DNA of 64,000 nucleotides from Chitinivorax sp. B (GTDB lineage Bacteria; Pseudomonadota; Gammaproteobacteria; Burkholderiales; SCOH01): the NCBI RefSeq assembly GCF_005503445.1, contig NZ_SCOH01000003.1, positions 124,001-188,000 of the forward strand. Direction: 5' to 3'. Numbering within the stretch: the first letter of the stretch is position 1; each line of letters opens with the position of its first letter. Below, piece by piece: positions 57,694 to 64,000 of the stretch. The notes below the pieces were generated by a model that searched no databases, was not told where the DNA came from, and saw nothing but the letters and a program-made list of their open reading frames with translations. Made by a program: the position numbers and the translations under genes.

Positions 57694-58638
57694 ATGACCA
57701 TGAACTTTAGTGCCAATGAATCACTGATGGAGAATATCGACGCGCGCACCAAGCTCGCGGGCTCCAACAAGATGGAAATCCTGTTGTTCACGTTAGGCAC
57801 CAAAGAAACATTCGGGATCAACGTCTTCAAAGTCAGGGAAGTGTCGCAAACCCCCAAGATCACCAAGACACCCAATATGCCATTTGGCGTGGAAGGGGTG
57901 ATTTCGTTGCGCGGCAATATCATTCCGGTCATTTCGCTGGCCAAGTTCATGGGCAATGGTGACCCGGAAGGCAAATTCTCGGACACCATGATCGTCACCG
58001 AATTCAGCAAGCATACCCAAGCTTTTCTGGTCGCAGATGTCGACCGGATCATCAGGGTGGATTGGGATAAGGTCCGCGCACCGGAAATCATGCTGGCGGG
58101 TAACCAGGGCCTGATCACTGCGCTGACCGAATTGCCTGACGGCAAGCTGGTATCGATTCTTGATGTCGAACAGATTCTCGCCAGCGTCATCGGCGAAAAA
58201 GCCGTGCCGGATATTCAGTCGGTACAGCCAGCACAGGAAACATTCATGTTTTTTGTCGACGATTCAGCCATCGCACGCAAAGAGATCGTGTCGGTTCTCG
58301 ACAAGCTTGGTGTCAAATACTATCAGGCCAACAATGGCAAGGAAGCCTGGGACAAACTGCAAAACATCGCCAACCGTGTACTGCAAGATGGTGAAGCACT
58401 CAGGGATTATCTGAAAGTCATCCTCGTGGATGCTGAAATGCCGGAAATGGACGGATATGTACTGACCAAGTACATCAAGTCCGACACCCGTTTCCGAGGG
58501 ATTCCGGTTGTAATGCATTCCTCGCTTTCCTCCGCGGCCAACCGCGCGATGGGAAGTAGTGTTGGGGTCGATGCGTATGTGGCAAAATTTGACCCGATCG
58601 TTCTGGCAGATACCCTTGGCCCACTGTTACTGGGCTGA
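57694..58638 (+). CDS. cheV: Chemotaxis coupling protein CheV (second copy)
   Basis: A 314-residue CheW-receiver fusion clearly related to the previous gene (both have a SIDARTKLAG/NIDARTKLAG start and a HSSLSGQ/HSSLSSA receiver segment). Receiver phosphoacceptor is in ILVDAEMPEMDGYVLTKYIK. It follows 39 bases after the first cheV. The copies differ throughout, so this is an old duplication and not a recent one. A division of labour between receptor groups is likely but not provable here. Confidence 0.93.
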   Translation: MTMNFSANESLMENIDARTKLAGSNKMEILLFTLGTKETFGINVFKVREVSQTPKITKTPNMPFGVEGVISLRGNIIPVISLAKFMGNGDPEGKFSDTMIVTEFSKHTQAFLVADVDRIIRVDWDKVRAPEIMLAGNQGLITALTELPDGKLVSILDVEQILASVIGEKAVPDIQSVQPAQETFMFFVDDSAIARKEIVSVLDKLGVKYYQANNGKEAWDKLQNIANRVLQDGEALRDYLKVILVDAEMPEMDGYVLTKYIKSDTRFRGIPVVMHSSLSSAANRAMGSSVGVDAYVAKFDPIVLADTLGPLLLG

Positions 58639-58727
58639 CAGGCTGGACGAGATACACCTACCCAATTCAGATGAACTTCCCGGCCGATGCTCATGGCTGG
58701 AACGCGAGTAAAGCGGAGATATAAGCG

Positions 58728-59117
58728 ATGGCTGACAAAAATATGCGGTTCTTGGTTGTTGACGATTTTTCCACGATGCGAAGAATCGTCCGCAACCTGC
58801 TCAAGGAGCTGGGTTTTGGCAACGTCGACGAAGCCGAAGATGGCCAAGTTGCACTGCATAAACTCAAGAACTCACAGTTCGACTTTGTCGTGTCCGACTG
58901 GAACATGCCGAACATGACCGGTATTGAACTACTTAAAGCCGTTCGAGCCGATCCGGGGTTGAAAGACCTTCCTTTTCTGATGATCACCGCTGAGGCCAAA
59001 AAAGAGAACATCATCGAAGCGGCAGGCGCAGGTGCCAGTGGATACATTGTCAAACCGTTTACCGCAGCAACCCTGGACGAAAAACTCAACAAGATTTTCG
59101 AGAAGCTCGGAAAGTAG
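58728..59117 (+). CDS. cheY: Chemotaxis response regulator CheY
   Basis: A 129-residue single receiver with the CheY pattern: acidic pair [20 protein letters not shown], phosphoacceptor D57 ([12 protein letters not shown]), Thr in [11 protein letters not shown] and K109 in [12 protein letters not shown]. Phosphorylated CheY binds FliM to change motor rotation. It lies upstream of its phosphatase gene cheZ. Confidence 0.97.
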   Translation: MADKNMRFLVVDDFSTMRRIVRNLLKELGFGNVDEAEDGQVALHKLKNSQFDFVVSDWNMPNMTGIELLKAVRADPGLKDLPFLMITAEAKKENIIEAAGAGASGYIVKPFTAATLDEKLNKIFEKLGK

Positions 59118-59129
59118 GAGGCCTAGAAA

Positions 59130-59927
59130 GTGAATAACGCAGCCTTGGACAGTGGTGACTCCGACGAATTGCAAGCGCTGTTTGACAGTATCGTCGAATC
59201 AAACAAATCCAGCGTGGAACCCCCTCCTCCCGCAGCAACGCCAGCACCAGTTCCCACTGCGGCGGCCACGCCCGCCGAAGAGAGTGCACCGGCCAAGGCT
59301 GTATTCAACATGAGCGATATGGGTGACCAGGCATCTTCCATGTTCTCGAAAATTGGCCAGCTCACTCGCCACTTACACGATACGCTGCGTGAGCTGGGTT
59401 ATGACAAGTCGCTGGAAGAAGCAGCGGCAGCCATTCCCGATGCCAGGGATCGCCTCAATTACGTTGCCACCATGACTGAGCAAGCTGCCGAACGTGCGCT
59501 GAACGCTGTAGACGCGGCGATGCCACTGCAGGAAAAAATTCAGGACCGATCCGGCGAACTAGTTGAAAAATGGGAGAAGCTCTTCAACAAGCAGCTTTCC
59601 GTTGAGGAATTCAAAGTGCTGGCGCACGAAACTCGGCAGTTCCTGAACGAAACCAACCAGCACAGTAAAGATACCAGTTCCCAGCTGCTGGAAATCATGA
59701 TGGCACAAGACTTTCAGGACCTGACTGGGCAGGTGATTAAAAAAATTGTCGGCATGGCCAAGGATATGGAACAACATCTACTCGGCTTTCTGGTCGAGTT
59801 TGCATCACAAAATCGGCGAGCAGACAGTAGCTTGCTGAACGGGCCAGTCGTCAACGCAGAAGGCCGCGCCGATGTGGTCACCAGCCAGGAACAGGTCGAC
59901 GACCTGCTCGAAAGCCTCGGCTTCTGA
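59130..59927 (+). CDS. cheZ: CheY phosphatase CheZ
   Basis: A 265-residue CheZ. It opens with a disordered, Pro/Ala-rich segment (residues about 30-55). Then comes the long helical hairpin with the catalytic region MMAQDFQDLTGQVIKKIVGM. It ends with the CheY-binding C-terminal helix SQEQVDDLLESLGF. It starts with GTG at 59130 (GGAGG upstream), 12 bases after cheY. CheZ is limited to beta- and gamma-proteobacteria, which supports the taxonomic inference. Confidence 0.95.
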   Translation: MNNAALDSGDSDELQALFDSIVESNKSSVEPPPPAATPAPVPTAAATPAEESAPAKAVFNMSDMGDQASSMFSKIGQLTRHLHDTLRELGYDKSLEEAAAAIPDARDRLNYVATMTEQAAERALNAVDAAMPLQEKIQDRSGELVEKWEKLFNKQLSVEEFKVLAHETRQFLNETNQHSKDTSSQLLEIMMAQDFQDLTGQVIKKIVGMAKDMEQHLLGFLVEFASQNRRADSSLLNGPVVNAEGRADVVTSQEQVDDLLESLGF

Positions 59928-59968
59928 GCTGTCGCGTGTGCAGTCAACATTGATCGAGGATTTCGGCC

Positions 59969-61957
59969 ATGAGTGATTTCGCGGGAATGGAAGATCTGCT
60001 GCAGGACTTCCTCACCGAAGCCTCCGAGTTATTGTCGGAGGTGGACAACAAGCTGGTTGACCTTGAGAAACGTCCGAATGATCGCGGTCTACTGAACGAT
60101 ATTTTCCGTGGATTCCATACCATCAAAGGTGGCGCCGGTTTTTTGAATGTGGATGCACTGGTCAACCTGTGCCACCGCACAGAGAACCTTTTTGACAAAC
60201 TGCGCAATGCCGAAATGACCCTCACGCCAGAAATCATGGACGTGATCATGGCAGCTACCGGTGTCGTTCGGGACATGTTTGGTTCGTTGTCACAAGGCCG
60301 CCCCCCGGCGCCAGCAGAACCCGATCTGCTGAACCAGCTGGATGCCGTCATCAATGGAACGATGCCTGCTGCTGCACCTGCCCCTGCGGCAGCACCTGCA
60401 CCGGCTCCTCAACCTGCAGCAGCCAGCCCTGCCATCTCAGCCACCCATCAATCTGGTAGCGACGAACCTGATTGGAACGGGCTTTACCATGCACTGCTGG
60501 GTAGTACGCCGGCAGCCCCGGTGCCTGCCGCGGCAGCTGCTCCACCACCCGTTGCCACACCAGCCCCCATGCCGGCTGCTGCGGCCCCAGCGCCGCCGCC
60601 TGCAGCACACGCCCCCGTCGCAGATTTGGTGTCAGCATCAGTGGCACCGTTGGCGCCAGCACCAGTCGCTGCTGACATGCAGTCGCTCCGTCCCAACACC
60701 AGTTCAGCCATGCCGGTGAAAAGCCAGTCCGCTCCACAGCAATTGGCTACGCAAGAAACCACCATCCGTATCGATACCGTACGGTTGGATCAGGTATTGA
60801 ACCTGTCTGGTGAAATCGGCCTGACCAAGAACCGTCTGACCACCCTGCGTACCGATATCCTGCAAGGCAAGACTGATACCAATACTTTACGCTCACTGGA
60901 TGAAGCCATCAGCCAGCTCGACCTACTGGTAAGCGACTTGCAGAATGCGGTCATGAAGACGCGCATGCAGCCAATTGGCCGTCTGTTCCAGAAATATCCA
61001 CGGATGGCACGGGATCTGGCGCGTCAGCTTGGCAAGGATGTAGAACTGGTACTCAGCGGGGAAGAAACTGAACTGGACAAGACCATGCTGGAGGACCTCA
61101 ATGACCCATTGGTGCATTTGGTCCGTAACGCCATAGACCATGGTATCGAGACCCAGCCAGAGCGGATTGCCACTGGAAAAAATCCGAAGTGCCTGGTGCA
61201 ACTCAGTGCAACCCAGGTCGGTGATCACATCCTGATCGAAATCTCGGACGATGGACGTGGCATGCGGCCCGACGTGATTCGCCGCAAAGCCATCGAGAAA
61301 GGTCTAATTGACGCAGAAACAGCCAACAGCTTGGATGAGCGTCAAAGTCTGCAGCTCATCTTTCTACCTGGCTTCTCCACCAAAGACCAGATTTCCAGCG
61401 TTTCCGGTCGTGGGGTTGGCATGGATGTGGTCAAAACCAATATTCAGCGACTCAATGGGCGGATCGACATCAACTCCATTGTTGGAGAAGGGACCAAATT
61501 CAGCATCTCACTGCCATTGACCCTGGCCATTCTGCCAGTGCTAGTGGTACGAGTGTGCGAGCAGCCGTTTGCAGTGCCACTGGCCTTGGTTCGCGAAATC
61601 ATCCCGATTCGTTCGGATGGCGTGCAAGAGGTCTCTGGCAAGGCCACCATCGTAGTACGCGACGAAATTCTCTCTGTCAGGTCACTCGCCAGTCTGATTG
61701 GCTGGGTGGAAGAACGCCCGCCCTCATTCGGTGTACTGATGCAATCGTCCGAACACTCTTTTGTGCTGGCGATCGATAGTTTCGTCGGGCGAGACGACGT
61801 TGTGATCAAACCGCTGCAAAACATTCGCCCCAAAGGTATCGCCGGGGCAACATTGTCGGGTGACGGGTCCGTTGTTCTGGTCCTCGACATGGAAGACCTG
61901 CTGGAAAGCGAGAACAGCGAAACATCCCAAGCCCTGCTTTCCAGAGCATTGGCATAA
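59969..61957 (+). CDS. cheA: Chemotaxis histidine kinase CheA
   Basis: A 662-residue CheA. The phosphotransfer domain has H50 in GFHTIKGGAGFLNVDAL. Between about 115 and 260 lies a long Ala/Pro-rich linker in which no clear CheY-binding P2 domain is seen. The dimerisation helices (IRIDTVRLDQVLNLSGEIGL), the kinase domain (LVHLVRNAIDHGIETQPER, DDGRGMRPDVIRRKA, GRGVGMDVVKTNIQRLNG) and a CheW-like C-terminal domain follow. It autophosphorylates and passes phosphate to CheY, CheB and the CheV receivers. cheW and cheR are not in the window. Confidence 0.96.
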   Translation: MSDFAGMEDLLQDFLTEASELLSEVDNKLVDLEKRPNDRGLLNDIFRGFHTIKGGAGFLNVDALVNLCHRTENLFDKLRNAEMTLTPEIMDVIMAATGVVRDMFGSLSQGRPPAPAEPDLLNQLDAVINGTMPAAAPAPAAAPAPAPQPAAASPAISATHQSGSDEPDWNGLYHALLGSTPAAPVPAAAAAPPPVATPAPMPAAAAPAPPPAAHAPVADLVSASVAPLAPAPVAADMQSLRPNTSSAMPVKSQSAPQQLATQETTIRIDTVRLDQVLNLSGEIGLTKNRLTTLRTDILQGKTDTNTLRSLDEAISQLDLLVSDLQNAVMKTRMQPIGRLFQKYPRMARDLARQLGKDVELVLSGEETELDKTMLEDLNDPLVHLVRNAIDHGIETQPERIATGKNPKCLVQLSATQVGDHILIEISDDGRGMRPDVIRRKAIEKGLIDAETANSLDERQSLQLIFLPGFSTKDQISSVSGRGVGMDVVKTNIQRLNGRIDINSIVGEGTKFSISLPLTLAILPVLVVRVCEQPFAVPLALVREIIPIRSDGVQEVSGKATIVVRDEILSVRSLASLIGWVEERPPSFGVLMQSSEHSFVLAIDSFVGRDDVVIKPLQNIRPKGIAGATLSGDGSVVLVLDMEDLLESENSETSQALLSRALA

Positions 61958-62049
61958 TGCAATTGGCGACCTGATCGGTTAAAGTGTCAGTGTCACCGGC
62001 GTTGTGCTGAACAGAAACATGACCATCAGCTGTTTAGATACGGATTGAT

Positions 62050-63267
62050 ATGCCAGATCATGCATTTATAGGCCGGCAACCGGTTCTCAACCGCCAGCAA
62101 CAAATCATCGGTTATGAACTGTTGTTCCGGCTCGACCAACACGCGGTCAGCGCAGAGTTTTCCAGCGACCTGCAAGCAGGTACCAATGTGCTCGTGAATA
62201 CCCTGAGCAATATGGGCACCGAATGGCTCGTCGGAAACAAGCTGGCTTTCATCAACGTGGCCCATGCCATGCTGGAGAGCAATTTTCTGGAATTATTGCA
62301 TCCTCAGCGCGTGGTACTGGAAATCCTTGAATCTGTCCAAGCCACACCGGAGCTATTGGAGCGCGCCAGAGAACTGCGCGGTCAAGGCTTTGGCATTGCG
62401 CTGGACGATTTCGAGTTCACGCCGCAGAGTGCACCATTTCTGGAAATCGCCAACTATGTCAAACTCGACATCCAGCAATTGGGCATGCCCAATGTCGCCA
62501 AACTGTCGAAGGACATTCGCCGTTACCCGGTCATGCAAGTAGCCGAGAAGGTAGAAACCAAGGAAGAATTCAAAGCCTGCTGGGACATGGGCTTCGATTG
62601 CTTCCAAGGTTACTATTTCGCGCATCCGGAAACGCTGACTGCCAAGGTGATCAACCCAGCTTACGCCAATATTCTCAATCTCCTGAACATGCTGCGCAAC
62701 AATGCAGAGATCAAGGAAATCGAGAATGCGCTGAAAAAAGACGTGGCACTGTCGTTCAAATTGCTGCGTTACATCAATTCGGCTGGTTTTGGCCTGTCAT
62801 GCGAAATCAATTCCTTCAGGCATGCGGTAACCATACTGGGTTATCAAAAACTTTATCGCTGGCTGACACTACTATTGGTTACTGCTGGCGCAGAAAACTC
62901 AACACCACCGGCACTGATGAAAACAGCAGTTACCCGTGGTCGCTTGGTCGAGCTCTTTGGGCACCACTTCCTGGAGGGGAATGACCGCGACAATTTGTTT
63001 GTCGTTGGCGTGTTCTCTTTATTGGATGTCATGCTCGAAATGCCGATGGAGAAGATCCTGGAGAATCTGCTGCTACCGGAAACCGTTTGTGATGCCCTGC
63101 TTACCCGTAGCGGCATTTACGGTCCATTCCTGGAACTGGCAGAAGCCTGCGAAGACCCGGAAATGACCAATGTGAAACCTATTGCCGAGAAGCTACATAT
63201 CTCACCGGAAATGCTCAACCGGGATCACATTGCAGCCTTGGCCTGGGTAGAGGAACTGGGCGTCTGA
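62050..63267 (+). CDS. EAL-HDOD domain protein
   Basis: A 405-residue two-domain protein. The N-terminal EAL-like domain (residues about 1-200) opens FIGRQPVLNRQQQIIGYELL, so the E-A-L signature is ELL. The later DDFEF is retained but the catalytic set looks incomplete, so it probably does not hydrolyse cyclic-di-GMP. The C-terminal HDOD domain (SFKLLRYINSAGFGLSCEIN, FRHAVTILGYQKLYRWL) is a protein-interaction module. Similar proteins (CdgJ-like) affect motility in Vibrio. It starts 92 bases after cheA and lies in the same direction. Confidence 0.9.
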   Translation: MPDHAFIGRQPVLNRQQQIIGYELLFRLDQHAVSAEFSSDLQAGTNVLVNTLSNMGTEWLVGNKLAFINVAHAMLESNFLELLHPQRVVLEILESVQATPELLERARELRGQGFGIALDDFEFTPQSAPFLEIANYVKLDIQQLGMPNVAKLSKDIRRYPVMQVAEKVETKEEFKACWDMGFDCFQGYYFAHPETLTAKVINPAYANILNLLNMLRNNAEIKEIENALKKDVALSFKLLRYINSAGFGLSCEINSFRHAVTILGYQKLYRWLTLLLVTAGAENSTPPALMKTAVTRGRLVELFGHHFLEGNDRDNLFVVGVFSLLDVMLEMPMEKILENLLLPETVCDALLTRSGIYGPFLELAEACEDPEMTNVKPIAEKLHISPEMLNRDHIAALAWVEELGV

Positions 63268-63284
63268 CCTTGCTGGAAACAGTA

Positions 63285-63318
63285 ATGAACAAGCCGGGAT
63301 AAAACCCTGCTTGTTCAT
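63285..63318. terminator. Terminator between the EAL-HDOD gene and the adenosyltransferase gene
   Basis: Ten-base arms ATGAACAAGC / GCTTGTTCAT with a partly paired 14-base loop lie between two convergent genes. No long T-run follows in either direction, so efficiency is uncertain. Confidence 0.6.
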
Positions 63319-63327
63319 CCCCACTGA

Positions 63328-63891
63328 TTATTCACTATCCGATACCTGCAGCATCGGCTGCCAAAGCACATCTGGCATTGCAGCTGCAGCATTCAACGTT
63401 CGAGCCAATACAAACAGCCAGTCGGACAACCGATTCAAATACCGTAGAGCCTGATCCAGATCCGGTCGATCTGAAAAAGCCATCACCACCCCACGTTCAG
63501 CACGCCGGCATACGGTACGAGCCAAATGCGCCCAAGCTGCAGCTTTACATCCACCAGGCAGAATAAATTCCCTTAAAGGGGACAAGGCCATATTCCATGC
63601 GGTCACGTCTTGTTCCAATGCAGCCAAGTGCGCCTCTCCAATCTTTCGTCGCAATGGCACCGCAACGTCCGCCCCCAACTCAAACAGCTCATGTTGGAGG
63701 GCCAACAGTCGTGTCCGTTGAATATCCTCCCCCAATTCCGCCAGAATCAAACCGACGACACTGTTCAGCTCATCGATTTCTCCCAGCAAGTGAATCTGCG
63801 GATCCGACTTTTGTAGCCGGCTACCGTCTGCCAACCCCGTTTCCCCTCCATCACCGGTTCGTGTGGTAATGGTACTCAGTCGATAAGTCAT
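63328..63891 (-). CDS. Cob(I)alamin adenosyltransferase, PduO type
   Basis: A 187-residue ATP:cob(I)alamin adenosyltransferase with the N-terminal ATP motif TRTGDGGETGLADGSRLQKS and the helical bundle residues IDELNSVVGLIL, RREFILPGG-like PLREFILPGGCKAAAWAHLA and CRRAERGVVM. It makes adenosylcobalamin from ATP and reduced cobalamin. The ATG at 63891 is used; a TTG three codons upstream is in frame. This cofactor is needed by methylmalonyl-CoA mutase and ethanolamine ammonia-lyase, both of which would fit other genes in the window. Confidence 0.93.
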   Translation of the reverse strand: MTYRLSTITTRTGDGGETGLADGSRLQKSDPQIHLLGEIDELNSVVGLILAELGEDIQRTRLLALQHELFELGADVAVPLRRKIGEAHLAALEQDVTAWNMALSPLREFILPGGCKAAAWAHLARTVCRRAERGVVMAFSDRPDLDQALRYLNRLSDWLFVLARTLNAAAAMPDVLWQPMLQVSDSE

Positions 63892-63900
63892 ATGATGCAA

Positions 63901-64000
63901 TTCCCATAATCTGAACTACCGCACCTTAACACGGGTTCACCATTCCGCTAACACGTCGTGCTCTGTTGTAAAATAGCGGCAAAATTCCGGTTAATCCATG
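63901..64000 (+). promoter_or_regulatory. Probable promoter of a rightward gene at the window edge
   Basis: The window ends in ATG (63998-64000). A TAAAAT box at about 63969-63974 lies some 25 bases before it and is a plausible -10. There is no clear ribosome binding site, so the ATG may be near the start of a leaderless or short-leader gene, or not be a start at all. Confidence 0.35.

Noticed and set aside
1-64000. Mobile elements, CRISPR arrays, tRNA and rRNA genes
   Set aside because: No transposase, integrase, regular short repeat array or cloverleaf-like segment was noticed on either strand by eye. A weak tRNA could be missed without a covariance search.

Overview
The window looks like chromosomal core DNA from a flagellated betaproteobacterium, probably of the Neisseriales / Chromobacterium-Chitinivorax type. 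This is inferred from the rpsF-priB-rpsR-rplI-dnaB order, the style of the CysB and FliH sequences, the cheY-cheZ-cheA order, and the moderate GC content. No exact species is claimed. I saw no rRNA, tRNA, CRISPR array, insertion sequence or prophage. Nearly all the DNA is coding and most of it lies in minus-strand operons.

Layout. (1) 1-8400: a partial ethanolamine-type permease, a secreted M9 collagenase with three C-terminal repeats, an orphan small protein, a LysR regulator and a Cache-type chemoreceptor. (2) 8656-15982 (minus): a valine catabolism operon (mmsA, thioesterase, acyl-CoA dehydrogenase, enoyl-CoA hydratase, 3-hydroxyisobutyryl-CoA hydrolase, mmsB), ending in an MBL-fold hydrolase. 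(3) 16250-24932 (minus): a branched-chain-amino-acid-type ABC transporter operon with an acyl-CoA synthetase at its head and a PaaK-like ligase at its tail. (4) 25346-28771: cysB, divergent tauE-like and cysH genes, and an orphan gene. (5) 28937-32796 (minus): dnaB, the rplI-rpsR-priB-rpsF ribosomal cluster and rlmB, the last coupled to a very large MASE1/PAS/GGDEF/EAL protein (32793-36911). (6) 37193-44380 (minus): waaF, a zinc-finger protein, ilvE, and four nucleotide-sugar genes for surface polysaccharide. (7) 44765-56197 (minus): flagellar genes reading flrB-like kinase, STAS protein, REC-PP2C-HATPase protein, CheB-like esterase, flrC-like regulator, fliE, fliF, fliG, fliH, fliI, fliJ. (8) 56704-63267 (plus): two cheV genes, cheY, cheZ, cheA and an EAL-HDOD gene. 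(9) 63328-63891: a cobalamin adenosyltransferase.

How the parts connect. Region 2 would convert isobutyryl-CoA to propionyl-CoA. Region 3 would import a branched-chain or carboxylic substrate and make its CoA ester. The adenosyltransferase at 63328 could supply the cofactor for methylmalonyl-CoA mutase, and for ethanolamine ammonia-lyase if the permease at the left edge is what it seems. Regions 7 and 8 form one motility locus around a divergent 500-base control region. Its most interesting feature is an HsbR/HsbA-like phosphatase and anti-anti-sigma pair, plus a receiver-less CheB, placed between the two halves of the flagellar FlrB/FlrC two-component system. With the c-di-GMP-type proteins at 32793 and 62050, this gives several possible links between chemosensing, flagellar gene control and lifestyle switching.
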